DNA of 64,000 nt. Origin: Akkermansia sp. (GTDB lineage: Bacteria; Verrucomicrobiota; Verrucomicrobiia; Verrucomicrobiales; Akkermansiaceae). Every line of letters starts with the position of its first letter. Positions within the stretch are counted from its first letter, which is position 1. The position numbers and the translations under genes are program-made. The notes beneath the pieces are model-generated. The model was given only the letters and a program-made list of their open reading frames with translations, searched no databases and was not told the origin of the DNA. Positions 5,832-14,592 of the stretch are shown piece after piece. The stretch covers positions 1 through 64,000 of the forward strand of contig JAFZHC010000069.1 in the NCBI GenBank assembly GCA_017555025.1, in the 5' to 3' direction.

Positions 5832-8192
5832 ATGAAGGACTTTATTCGCCACTACGAGTGGGTGAACAGCCATACGCTGGAATTGGAGTTCCCCACCAAT
5901 CGCCTGCGGCTCTACTTCCTGGAGCCGGGGGTGGTGCGTTGTCGCTATGTGTCGCACCCGATTTTCGAAAATATTCCCAGCTACGGTATAGCGCCTGAGT
6001 ATGTACCGGCTTGCCTGCAACCGGAAGAACAAGAGCTTGATGATTGCTATGAGCTCAGTACAAGCCGATTGATAGTGCGAGTGCGTAAGGAGGACGGCGG
6101 GTTGGAGTTTGTGGAGCGGGGGAGCTTGCGCCCCTTGTGCTGCGATGCCGAGGGTATGGGGCACCGCCTGCAGGAGCGAACCGGTGATGAATTGGTGTGG
6201 GTGCTGAAGTACATGCCCGAAAGGGCTCACTTTTTTGCCTTGGGCGATAAACCCTGCGCACTTAATATGCGCGGGCGGCGCTTTGAGATGTGGGGAGCTG
6301 ACCATTACAAGTTTAATCCTGACAGCGACCCGCTTTACAAGAGTATACCGTTCTTCCTGTGTTTGAATGAAGGTACGCAGTATGGTATTTTCTTTGATAA
6401 TACCATGCGCTCCTATTTTGACTTTGGCCGCGAGCGTGAAGATCGCTTGCTTTTCGGGGCTGATGGCGGTGTGATGGATTACTACTTCATCTGCGGGGCA
6501 AGTGCCATGGATACCGTGCAGATTTACACCCGCATGACGGGGCTGCCGCCTATGCCGCCGCTTTGGGCATTAGGTTACCACCAGAGCAAATGGAGTTATT
6601 ACCCGGAGAAAATGGTGACGGAGCTGGCCGCTGAGCTGCGCTCCCGCCGCATTCCCTGCGACGCTATCCATCTTGATATTCACCACATGAAAGAATATCA
6701 GGCGTTGACCTGGGACCGAACCCGTTTTCCTGACCCGGCGGGCATGATTAGCCGCTTGGGGGAGGATGGCTTTAAGGTGGTAACCATTATCGACCCGGGA
6801 ATTAAGGTGAACCCCGACAATTATGTGTGGCGTAGCGGGTTTGAGCGTAATGTCTTCTGCCGCAGGCACGATGGTGCCTTGCTCTCCGGTGAGGTCTGGC
6901 CGGGTACCTGTACCTTCCCGGATTTTACTTCACCGGTCACCCGCAAGTGGTGGGCCGATTTGTTCCGCCGCCAGATTGCTGAGTACGGTGTGCGTGGTAT
7001 TTGGACGGACATGAACGAGCCCTCCATCTTCCCGGATAGAACGTTCCCGCCCGACACTCGGCATAATTACGATGGTTTTTATTGCTCCCACCTGAAGGCT
7101 CATAATGTTTACGGGCAATGTATGGCTCGAGCTACCCGACAGGGAATGGAGCAGTTTGCGCCTGACCGGCGTCCCTTTGTGCTGTCCCGGGCCGGCTTTG
7201 CCGGGTTGCAGCGCTGGGCTGCTACTTGGACGGGCGATAATGATGCGGATTGGGAAAACCTGAAGATGGCCAATCTTATGGTGCAGCGTTTGTCTGCCAG
7301 TGGTGTTTCCTTCTGCGGGGCAGATACGGGCGGTTTTCTGGGGCATCCCACGCCGGAGCTTTTCTGCCGCTGGATGCAGATGGCTGCTTTCCATGTATTC
7401 TTCCGTAACCACAACAATGGTGAGTATGGCGGGCAGGAACCTTGGTGCTTTGGACCGGTGGTGGAGGATTTGGTGCGACGTGCTCTGGAGCATCGCTACC
7501 GCCTGCTGCCCTATTTCTACACGCAGTTCTACAAGTACAGCCGTTACGGCACCCCGATTGTGCGCTCGCTGGCCTTGATGTACCCCGATAACCCGGATAC
7601 ATACTGGCGCAGCAGCGAGTTCTTTGTGGGCGATGCTCTGTATGTGGTGCCGGTGCATCATCCCGGGCAGACCGGGCGTTTCATGTACCTGCCTCCCGGG
7701 CGCTGGTATTCATTTTGGACAGATGAGCAGGCGCCCGATTCCTCCATCGAGGCTTGGGTTTCTACCCCGCTTTCGCACATACCCGTTTATGTTCGTGGCG
7801 GTTATGTTGTACCCCGCTGGCCGGTACAGCAATATGTGGGTGAGTTGGCTGAGCCTCCCGTTACGCTTGAGTTGTGGTGGGCTCCGGAGCTTACTCAAAC
7901 GAGCGAGTTGTATGAGGATGAGGGCGATGGCTATGGTTATCGTCGAGGGCGCTATATGCTGCACCGCTTTGAGTACAGGGCGCAGCTGCGGTCGTTTAGT
8001 TTGCAGCACCGTGTTAACCTGCATGCCGAGCAGAGCGAGCGCACATTTGAGCTGGCTCTTCATTCTTTGCCGCCATCTGCCTCTCCCGTTGTTGAGTTGG
8101 ATGGCTGCGAGTTGGCGGGCGAATTTGATGAGCGTCATGTGTTCCGGGTAACTTTGCCGCTGAATTTCTCTGAATTGAACATACGTTTTTGA
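5832..8192 (+). CDS. Glycoside hydrolase family 31, alpha-glucosidase-type
   Basis: A retaining exo-acting alpha-glycosidase, most likely releasing alpha-linked glucose or xylose from oligosaccharides. The 786-residue protein shows the N-terminal beta-sandwich, then the barrel with WALGYHQSKWSY and HLDIHHMKEYQALTWD. The nucleophile is D393 in GIWTDMNEPS and the acid/base is D469 in TWTGDNDADW; a C-terminal beta-sandwich follows. There is no signal peptide, so it probably acts on imported oligosaccharides in the cytoplasm. The kinase gene starts 9 bases after its stop, so the two may be co-transcribed. Substrate specificity within GH31 (glucosidase, xylosidase, sulfoquinovosidase) cannot be fixed by eye. 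Confidence 0.93.
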   Translation: MKDFIRHYEWVNSHTLELEFPTNRLRLYFLEPGVVRCRYVSHPIFENIPSYGIAPEYVPACLQPEEQELDDCYELSTSRLIVRVRKEDGGLEFVERGSLRPLCCDAEGMGHRLQERTGDELVWVLKYMPERAHFFALGDKPCALNMRGRRFEMWGADHYKFNPDSDPLYKSIPFFLCLNEGTQYGIFFDNTMRSYFDFGREREDRLLFGADGGVMDYYFICGASAMDTVQIYTRMTGLPPMPPLWALGYHQSKWSYYPEKMVTELAAELRSRRIPCDAIHLDIHHMKEYQALTWDRTRFPDPAGMISRLGEDGFKVVTIIDPGIKVNPDNYVWRSGFERNVFCRRHDGALLSGEVWPGTCTFPDFTSPVTRKWWADLFRRQIAEYGVRGIWTDMNEPSIFPDRTFPPDTRHNYDGFYCSHLKAHNVYGQCMARATRQGMEQFAPDRRPFVLSRAGFAGLQRWAATWTGDNDADWENLKMANLMVQRLSASGVSFCGADTGGFLGHPTPELFCRWMQMAAFHVFFRNHNNGEYGGQEPWCFGPVVEDLVRRALEHRYRLLPYFYTQFYKYSRYGTPIVRSLALMYPDNPDTYWRSSEFFVGDALYVVPVHHPGQTGRFMYLPPGRWYSFWTDEQAPDSSIEAWVSTPLSHIPVYVRGGYVVPRWPVQQYVGELAEPPVTLELWWAPELTQTSELYEDEGDGYGYRRGRYMLHRFEYRAQLRSFSLQHRVNLHAEQSERTFELALHSLPPSASPVVELDGCELAGEFDERHVFRVTLPLNFSELNIRF

Positions 8193-8201
8193 TACAAGGA
8201 C

Positions 8202-9338
8202 ATGAAGCGCGATACGATGGATAAGATAGTGAGCCGTCTGGAACATTTGGGGCCGGAGGAGCTGCGACGACTCTTCATGCGCTTGGCATCGGAAAAGGGG
8301 CTTTTGCAGGATGTGTTTGATGCTTTGCGTGATGGGTTGATTTTGTTTGATTCTGAAGGCGTGGCTCGTTTTGCCAATAAAGCGGCCTGTGCCATATACA
8401 ACCGTCCCGTTAAGGAGTTGCTCCATGTTCCGTTTGAACGTCTTGTAGGTGGTACTTGTACTTGGGCCGAAGTTTGTAACAGCGGTATTGCCATTTCACG
8501 CGACCTGCATGTGAATTATCCCGAGGAAAGGCACTATAATTTTCTGATGAGCCCCGTGGCGGAGGGGGCTGAGTATCTGTTGCTCATCCGGGACGATACG
8601 GAGAGCTTGGCCAGAGGTGAGGAAGATGCTGAGGCCGAGCAATTTAACCTTGTGACCTACATGGCCGGTGCCGTGGCTCATGAAATCGGCAACCCGCTCA
8701 ATTCGCTCGGCCTTAACTTACAGCTCATGCAACGCAAACTCTCAAAATTGGATGCTGCTGCTCAGGATAAACTGAGCCCCTTGCTTGAGAGTGCATTGAG
8801 TGAAACGCGCCGGCTTGATACCCTGCTGCGGCAGTTCCTCCAATCGGTGCGCCCGGGGCGTCTGCAACGCGAGGTGGTGAAGCTTAACGAGTTAGTGGAG
8901 CATGTGTTGGATGTGCTCGAGCCGGAAATTGCCCCCCGCGGCATTGGGGTTCAGCTGGCTCTCAGTAAAGACCTGCCTGAGCTGAATGCCGATGGCGGTC
9001 AGTTGTTTCAGGCTCTCTATAACTTAATTCGCAATGCCTTTCAGTCAATCCCCGGGAGCGAAGGCGGTATTTACATTCAGACCGATTATAATGATACGGA
9101 TGTGCGCATCATCATTGGCGACAATGGTACCGGCATTTCCCATGAGGTGATGGGCAACATGTACGAGCCTTTTCGCACCACCCGCAAAAAAGGCAATGGC
9201 TTGGGACTGCTCATCGTGCGCCACATCATTAAAGAACACGGTGGTACACTTTCTCTCGCCTCGAAAGAGGGAATTGGTACCACCGTCTCCATTACGCTCC
9301 CACGCGCCGATCGTGTAGTACGCTTGTTGCCGTCGTAA
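8202..9338 (+). CDS. Soluble PAS sensor histidine kinase (NtrB-like), orphan
   Basis: Autophosphorylates on histidine in response to an unknown cytoplasmic cue. The 378 residues contain a PAS-like sensor (about 35-145; DGLILFDSEGVARFANKAAC). The dimerisation/phosphoacceptor helix has H160 in VAHEIGNPLNSLGLNLQ. A complete HATPase follows with N box NLIRNAFQSI, G1 IGDNGTGI and G2 KGNGLGLLIVRHIIKEHGG. No transmembrane segment is present. No response regulator is encoded nearby, so the partner must lie elsewhere. It starts 9 bases after GH31 and may be in its operon. An internal ATG at 8217 is an alternative start. Confidence 0.9.
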   Translation: MKRDTMDKIVSRLEHLGPEELRRLFMRLASEKGLLQDVFDALRDGLILFDSEGVARFANKAACAIYNRPVKELLHVPFERLVGGTCTWAEVCNSGIAISRDLHVNYPEERHYNFLMSPVAEGAEYLLLIRDDTESLARGEEDAEAEQFNLVTYMAGAVAHEIGNPLNSLGLNLQLMQRKLSKLDAAAQDKLSPLLESALSETRRLDTLLRQFLQSVRPGRLQREVVKLNELVEHVLDVLEPEIAPRGIGVQLALSKDLPELNADGGQLFQALYNLIRNAFQSIPGSEGGIYIQTDYNDTDVRIIIGDNGTGISHEVMGNMYEPFRTTRKKGNGLGLLIVRHIIKEHGGTLSLASKEGIGTTVSITLPRADRVVRLLPS

Positions 9339-9372
9339 AGGATGAAGATTTGTTCTCTCATTTGATATTGTC

Positions 9373-9819
9373 ATGTTAAAAGCTCCCATAAAAGGTTTCG
9401 TTTGTAGTATTATCGGGGTAATATGTGCTATCGTGTTGCCGGACTGGTTTGAGAACCCGGTTAAACTGGCACCGGGGGAGTGGAAGGGCTCATCGGGTAA
9501 TATGCAGGCTGAGGTAACGGAGGAACTTGTCTCTTGGTCTGCCGGTGGCCACCGTGGCAAATTTACCTACACCTGGGTGCAGACGGATTCGGAACCTTAC
9601 CGCGTGCGTTTTCGCCGAGGTAATCGCGAGTTTGAGGCCGATATTGAATTTAACGGTCGCGATGAAGCGGTTGTTCGACCTCTTGTTTTTGAGCAGCTGC
9701 CTGAGCTGGCCAGAGAGTATATTCGCAGTCGGAACAAGGCGATGAACCGTCCGGAAGACGAGTTGGTCTTTGTTTTTCGTCGGGTAAGGGCGAAGAAGGC
9801 CGACCGACATGCAAAATAA
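9373..9819 (+). CDS. Small membrane-anchored protein, unknown function
   Basis: No family is recognised. The 148-residue product has one N-terminal hydrophobic segment (residues 7-24, IKGFVCSIIGVICAIVLP). A soluble, beta-rich region follows, ending in a basic tail (RRVRAKKADRHAK). If the N terminus is a membrane anchor, the rest is probably periplasmic. It lies 34 bases after the kinase gene on the same strand and ends before the promoter of the ABC transporter operon. Confidence 0.65.
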   Translation: MLKAPIKGFVCSIIGVICAIVLPDWFENPVKLAPGEWKGSSGNMQAEVTEELVSWSAGGHRGKFTYTWVQTDSEPYRVRFRRGNREFEADIEFNGRDEAVVRPLVFEQLPELAREYIRSRNKAMNRPEDELVFVFRRVRAKKADRHAK

Positions 9820-9843
9820 CCGCGGTGTTGCCGCCATTGCTGC

Positions 9844-9872
9844 TTGACGGCGGGCTTGTGCTCTGGTAGGAT
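9844..9872 (+). promoter_or_regulatory. Promoter of the ABC transporter operon
   Basis: TTGACG (9844-9849), 17-bp spacer ending TGG, TAGGAT (9867-9872), then 8 bases to the ATG at 9881. Predicted transcript is essentially leaderless, which also argues for 9881 rather than the TTG at 9872. Confidence 0.6.
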
Positions 9873-9880
9873 TGAGGGTC

Positions 9881-10873
9881 ATGAAGAGATACCTCACAAG
9901 CTTTTTGTTGCTGGCGGCGGCGCTGTTATTGTTCTGCGGCTGCAATCGTGAGGAAGAGCATAGTACGACCATCCGCATAGGCGGATTTCCGAATGTGACT
10001 CATGTACAGTCGCTCGTGGCACGGCACATGACCCGCAACGGTGAGGGCTGGTTTGAGCGCTATTTGCCCGGTTACAACATTGAGTGGTATACTTACAATG
10101 CCGGTCCTACGGCCATGGAGGCTATTTTTGGGCGTACGGTTGATTTGACATACGTCGGCCCCAGCCCGGCGCTGAATGCGTATGCTGTCGCTGCCGGGCG
10201 CGAGGTGCGTTTGCTGGCCGGGGCGGTGAATGGCGGTGCCGCTCTGATGGTTGCTCCGGATAGCGGTATTACGAATGCTGCTGATTTTAAGGGCCGAAGC
10301 ATAGCTACGCCTCAGCTGGGTAATACTCAGGATGTGTCCTGCCGCGCTTGGCTGAACCGTAATGGCCTGAGCTGTTCGCTGGAAGGCGGCGGTGATTGCC
10401 GCGTGAGCCCTACACCGAATGCCATGCAGCTGCAGCTTATGAAGCAGGGGGATATTGCTGCATGCTGGACAGTAGAACCCTGGGTTTCGAGTCTGGAGAT
10501 GATGGCCGGTGCCCGACCTCTGGTGCAGGAGCCCGATGTTGTTACCACGGTGCTGGTGGGCCGCGTGGGCTGGTTGCAGCGCCACCCGAAGGAGGCCGCT
10601 CTCATTTTGCAAGCTCACCGGGAGTTGACGCAATGGATTGTGGAGCATCCGGAGGAGGCTCAGCAAATGGTTGTGGCTGAACTGACAGAGTTAACGCAGG
10701 CTCCCTGCGACCCGGAAATCGTGCGCCGTGCCTGGCCTCGCTTAACCCTGACGACGGAGGTAGATAAGCAGAACTTGGAGCAATTTGTGTCGGACGCCCG
10801 AAACTGCGGATTGCTGGATCGAGTCCCCCCGCTGGAGGATATGTTATATAAGCCGGAGAATGAACAGCCTTAA
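9881..10873 (+). CDS. ABC transporter substrate-binding lipoprotein, SsuA/TauA/NMT1 type
   Basis: Captures a small anionic substrate (sulfonate, taurine, nitrate, or a pyrimidine) in the periplasm. The 330-residue precursor has a lipoprotein signal peptide ending LLFCGC, with the lipidated Cys near residue 22. It then shows the family's RIGGFPNVTHVQSLVA strand and helix, YVGPSPALNAY, FKGRSIATPQLGNTQDV and MKQGDIAACWTVEPW. The last block is typical of SsuA-like proteins. It is followed by the ATPase gene after 6 bases. The substrate is not decided by sequence; the NMT1/THI5-like fold covers several. Confidence 0.88.
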   Translation: MKRYLTSFLLLAAALLLFCGCNREEEHSTTIRIGGFPNVTHVQSLVARHMTRNGEGWFERYLPGYNIEWYTYNAGPTAMEAIFGRTVDLTYVGPSPALNAYAVAAGREVRLLAGAVNGGAALMVAPDSGITNAADFKGRSIATPQLGNTQDVSCRAWLNRNGLSCSLEGGGDCRVSPTPNAMQLQLMKQGDIAACWTVEPWVSSLEMMAGARPLVQEPDVVTTVLVGRVGWLQRHPKEAALILQAHRELTQWIVEHPEEAQQMVVAELTELTQAPCDPEIVRRAWPRLTLTTEVDKQNLEQFVSDARNCGLLDRVPPLEDMLYKPENEQP

Positions 10874-10879
10874 TTTTTT

Positions 10880-11686
10880 ATGAAGAAGTTAGAACAGGAA
10901 ATTCACGAGTACCCCACCGCTAAGCTCAGCGTGGAGCACGTGTGCAAAGACTTCACGACCAAGGCGGGCAAGGTACGTGCGCTGGATGATGTGTCGCTCA
11001 CCATTAACGAGGGCGAGTTTGTGTGCTTTGTCGGTCCCAGCGGTTGCGGTAAGTCCACCCTCCTCAACATCATTGCCGGTTTGGAAAAACCGGACAGCGG
11101 CTTGGCTCTCATTGATGGTGTGCCGATTACCGGCCCCGGTCGTGACCGTATGATGATGTTTCAGGAGCATGCTCTCTTCCCTTGGTTGGATGTCATCGGC
11201 AATGTCATGTTCGGGTTGAAGCAGAAGCCCAATCTCAATGACCGCGAGCGACTGGAAGTGGCGAAGTATTATCTCTTTCTGGTGAAGATGGATAAGTTTG
11301 CCCATGCCAGCATTCATGAACTCTCAGGCGGCATGCGACAGCGCGTGGCGCTGGCTCGTTCTCTGGCACCCAATCCTAAAATCCTGCTGATGGATGAGCC
11401 GTTCTCTGCTCTCGATGCCATGACCCGTGAGCAATTGTACGGCGATATTCAGGATATCTGGGCCAAGCGAAAGAAGACCATTGTATTTGTAACCCATAAC
11501 GTGCGTGAGGCTGTGTGCCTGGGCAGTCGCGTGGTGCTCTTTTCGCCGCACCCCGGGCGTGTGCGCGAGCAGTTCCCGGTAGAGCTTGCCCGCCCGCGTA
11601 ACATCAATAATCACGATTTGGCTGATTTGTCTCAGCAAATTACATCCTCGCTGAAAGGATATCAGAACGCCGCTGAATCCGATTGA
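10880..11686 (+). CDS. ABC transporter ATPase, SsuB/TauB type
   Basis: Powers the import system encoded by its neighbours. The 268-residue protein carries Walker A GPSGCGKSTL (residues about 54-63), the Q-loop MMMFQEHALFPW, the signature LSGGMRQRVALARSLA, and Walker B ILLMDEPFSALDA with the H-loop FVTHN. The QEHALFPW sequence is characteristic of the nitrate/sulfonate/taurine importer ATPases. It lies 6 bases after the binding protein gene and 19 bases before the permease, clearly one operon. Confidence 0.93.
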   Translation: MKKLEQEIHEYPTAKLSVEHVCKDFTTKAGKVRALDDVSLTINEGEFVCFVGPSGCGKSTLLNIIAGLEKPDSGLALIDGVPITGPGRDRMMMFQEHALFPWLDVIGNVMFGLKQKPNLNDRERLEVAKYYLFLVKMDKFAHASIHELSGGMRQRVALARSLAPNPKILLMDEPFSALDAMTREQLYGDIQDIWAKRKKTIVFVTHNVREAVCLGSRVVLFSPHPGRVREQFPVELARPRNINNHDLADLSQQITSSLKGYQNAAESD

Positions 11687-11705
11687 TAACTCCATTTGTA
11701 CGCAT

Positions 11706-12503
11706 ATGAAAAGAGCTCTTCATACCATTATTTTCTTTCTCTTGCTCATTGGCGTGTGGGCCACTCTGACGGGTGATCTGCTGCGTTGGGGGATAGGGCC
11801 GCAGGAGCCCTTGTGGTCGCCCTATGTGCTGCCTCCGCCCTCAACGGTGGGGCTGTACCTTTGGGATAATATACTCAACGGCAAGATTCCGCTTTCCATG
11901 CTCATTACCCTGCGTCGCCTGCTGATCGGTTACGCCGTTGGTTTGGTGCTGGGTGTGCCTTTGGGTATGTTGGCCGCTCGTTTTAAATGGGCGAGCGATA
12001 CGTTGGGGGTATTGGCTTTGGGGTTGCAGGCTCTGCCTAGTGTGTGCTGGGTGCCGCTGGCCTGCATCTGGTTTGGCCAGACCGAGGCCGCTCTTCTGTT
12101 TGTCGTCATTATGGGTACGCTGTGGAGTGTGCTGCTCTCCACTCAGAATGGCATGAAGAGCGTTCCGCCCATTTATGCGCGGGCTGCTCGTACGATGGGC
12201 GCCGGCCCGCTGCGCACGCTGGCGTTTGTCACGTTGCCGGCATCGGCTCCTTTTGTGGTGAGTGGTATGAAGCAGGGGTGGGCATTTGCCTGGCGCTCTC
12301 TGATGGCGGCAGAAATTTACGTGGCTGTCGTTTCCGGGTTCGGTATAGGTCAGTACCTGCACTATGGCCGTGAATTGCAGCGCATGTACCAGGTTATCGG
12401 TATTATGTTCATCATCATTCTGGTGGGCTTGCTGGCCGATAAGATTCTCTTCTCCCCCGCTGAGCGCTGGTTACACCGCCGCTGGGGTACGGATAAGGAA
12501 TAA
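11706..12503 (+). CDS. ABC transporter permease, SsuC/TauC type
   Basis: The inner-membrane channel of the importer. The 265-residue product has about six membrane segments. It carries the ATPase-contact EAA-type loop ARTMGAGPLRTLAFVTLPAS around residues 158-177, and AFAWRSLMAAEIYVA, typical of this permease class. The following oxidase gene starts 21 bases later, suggesting co-transcription. Confidence 0.92.
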   Translation: MKRALHTIIFFLLLIGVWATLTGDLLRWGIGPQEPLWSPYVLPPPSTVGLYLWDNILNGKIPLSMLITLRRLLIGYAVGLVLGVPLGMLAARFKWASDTLGVLALGLQALPSVCWVPLACIWFGQTEAALLFVVIMGTLWSVLLSTQNGMKSVPPIYARAARTMGAGPLRTLAFVTLPASAPFVVSGMKQGWAFAWRSLMAAEIYVAVVSGFGIGQYLHYGRELQRMYQVIGIMFIIILVGLLADKILFSPAERWLHRRWGTDKE

Positions 12504-12524
12504 GTTATAATTTACGAATGAGTT

Positions 12525-13901
12525 ATGCAGACGTGGGTAGATGAGCTCTGCGAACTGTTGGGGGAGTGCGTGAGTACTGCCCCTGAGGTGTTGGCGGCAC
12601 ATGCCGGGGATAAGTGGCACGCCGCCACCATGCCCGAGGCCGTGGTGCTGGCTACGGAGACCGCTCAGGTGGCTACAGCTATGAAGTTTGCAGCGGCGCG
12701 TGGTATAGCAGTTACTCCCCGAGGAGCCGGTGTGGGCTATGTGGGGGGCTGTGTGCCGGTACGAGGCGGGCTCGTTATTTCGGTAGCTAACATGCGCCGC
12801 ATTGTTGAAGTTAATCCGGCAGATGGCGTGGCTGTTGTGGAGGCCGGCGTACTGACGGCTGAACTGCAGCAGGCTTGCTCTGGGTTGGGGTGGTTTTATC
12901 CGCCTGACCCTGCCTCCCGCAAAGAATCCAGTATAGGCGGTAATATCGCCACCAATGCCGGCGGTCCCCGTTGCCTGAAATATGGCGTAACCCGTGCCTA
13001 CGTGCTGGGGCTTGAGGTTGTGCTGCCCGATGGCCGAGTGCTGAGCTGCGGCGGTCGTACTCATAAAAATAAGCAGGGCTTTGATTTGGTTGGGCTGTTT
13101 TGCGGCAGCGAGGGTATGCTGGGTATCATCACTCAGGCTACCTTGCGTATTATACCGGCACCGCCTGCACGTGCGGCCTTGCATGCCGGCTTCACGCAAT
13201 TTGCCATGGCGGCACAGGCTGTACAAAATGTGCTGCAAGGTGGTCATTTGCCCGCAGCCATGGAGATTACGGATGCTTTTACGCTGCGGGCAGCTCGCAA
13301 TCACCTGGGGCCGGGGGTACTGCCGGAGGATGCTCAGGGGCATATTATCATTGAAATTGATGGCCAGGCAGATGCCGTGGCTACTGAGTTGCAGGCTATT
13401 GCCGCTATTTTGCGTGCCACCGGCGCCACCGAGGTCGTGACTGCTGCCACGGAGGATGAGGTGGAAGCAATCTGGCAATTGCGCCGCGAATTTTCCTACA
13501 GTCTGAAAGCTACCGGGCTCACCAAACTTAATGAAGATGTGGTGATTCCTCGCTCTCAGCTGGTGGCTTTGGTGGAGTTTTGCGCCTCCATGGAGCAGGA
13601 GACCGGCATTCCAGTTGCTTGTTTCGGGCATTCCGGTGATGGTAACATCCATACCAATATCATGGTGTTGAAGGATGCTGAGGGTAAGGATATTCGTGAG
13701 CCTGCGGACGCACTCGTAAATCGCTTGTTCGATTGGGTGATGGCGCATGGCGGCAGCATTACCGGTGAGCACGGTATCGGCATTGCCAAATCCCCTTGGT
13801 TCCCTCAGGCCATCGGTTCCGTCGCATTTGACCTGCACCGCACGCTGAAGTCGGCTCTCGACCCACAGGGAATTCTTAACCCCGGAAAAATGGGGCTGTA
13901 A
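12525..13901 (+). CDS. FAD-dependent 2-hydroxyacid oxidase/dehydrogenase (GlcD / D-lactate dehydrogenase family)
   Basis: Oxidises a 2-hydroxy acid such as glycolate or D-lactate to the 2-oxo acid. The 458-residue protein has a PCMH-type FAD-binding domain: TPRGAGVGYVGGCVPV, IGGNIATNAGGPRCLKYG, GLFCGSEGMLGIIT. The C-terminal FAD-oxidase domain has FGHSGDGNIHTNIMV and the closing HGIGIAKSPW block. No GlcE or GlcF partner is adjacent. Position directly after the ABC transporter could mean the imported compound yields a hydroxy acid, but that is a guess. Glycolate versus D-lactate cannot be told apart by eye. Confidence 0.88.
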   Translation: MQTWVDELCELLGECVSTAPEVLAAHAGDKWHAATMPEAVVLATETAQVATAMKFAAARGIAVTPRGAGVGYVGGCVPVRGGLVISVANMRRIVEVNPADGVAVVEAGVLTAELQQACSGLGWFYPPDPASRKESSIGGNIATNAGGPRCLKYGVTRAYVLGLEVVLPDGRVLSCGGRTHKNKQGFDLVGLFCGSEGMLGIITQATLRIIPAPPARAALHAGFTQFAMAAQAVQNVLQGGHLPAAMEITDAFTLRAARNHLGPGVLPEDAQGHIIIEIDGQADAVATELQAIAAILRATGATEVVTAATEDEVEAIWQLRREFSYSLKATGLTKLNEDVVIPRSQLVALVEFCASMEQETGIPVACFGHSGDGNIHTNIMVLKDAEGKDIREPADALVNRLFDWVMAHGGSITGEHGIGIAKSPWFPQAIGSVAFDLHRTLKSALDPQGILNPGKMGL

Positions 13902-13951
13902 GTCTGCAATGCCCCGATTTTTGTTGGGTGAAAATTTGCCCGGCAAGGGGC

Positions 13952-14581
13952 TTAGTGCAGGCAATGCCCGCAATGGGGGCATTCGTCATCGTCATCTTCG
14001 AGCATGAGGAATACGATGCCGACTGCACAGGCGGCAATGGCTGCGTTTTCTGCAATTGTTACGGGCAGGTCAACAAAAAGCCAGTTGAAGGGAACCGCTA
14101 CATTCATCCATGCCGCATTGGGCGAGCGGTATGTGTAGTTGACTACCCTTTCTCCCGCTTTTTTTACGATGGGTATGGTCGTGCATCGTTCTTTAATGGT
14201 CGCGGCATCAGGCATTTCTTCCAAAAAGGTAACGGTGGTTACCTTGCGCCCTTTTCCGGTGAGCCAGTCTGCATAGTCCTGAGGTATGCGGAACATGCCC
14301 ATCCCCCGCTTTTCGGCTGCATCGGCCGGGCAATCCTGCATATTGAAGAGGGTGTAGTGCAGTTGAGGGGTGGCTCCATTGCGGTACCTCGGCAATTCAA
14401 TGTAATACTCCGAACTGTCGGTGTACACCAGCGGTACCGGCTGGGTCTCTAAATCAGCGGTGGTGGCACGAGCCTCATATTCCACTCGGTCCAGCAGTCT
14501 ACCGGTGGAGTTGAAGTAACAGCTGTTAAGCAGGCCGGTGAGTAATGCGCAGATGAGGCAGGATAGTAGGGGCTTGTTCAT
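13952..14581 (-). CDS. Predicted lipoprotein with C-terminal membrane segment, unknown function
   Basis: No family recognised. The 209-residue product starts with a signal peptide (MNKPLLSCLICALLTGLLNSC) that could be lipidated at Cys21. It has a soluble middle rich in short strands, a hydrophobic segment near residues 180-195 (AENAAIAACAVGIVFLML), an acidic EDDDDE run, and the ending CPHCGHCLH. That ending could bind a metal. It starts 11 bases after the tatD stop on the same strand, so it is probably co-transcribed with tatD. Confidence 0.68.
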   Translation of the reverse strand: MNKPLLSCLICALLTGLLNSCYFNSTGRLLDRVEYEARATTADLETQPVPLVYTDSSEYYIELPRYRNGATPQLHYTLFNMQDCPADAAEKRGMGMFRIPQDYADWLTGKGRKVTTVTFLEEMPDAATIKERCTTIPIVKKAGERVVNYTYRSPNAAWMNVAVPFNWLFVDLPVTIAENAAIAACAVGIVFLMLEDDDDECPHCGHCLH

Positions 14582-14592
14582 TGGCGGTGGTT

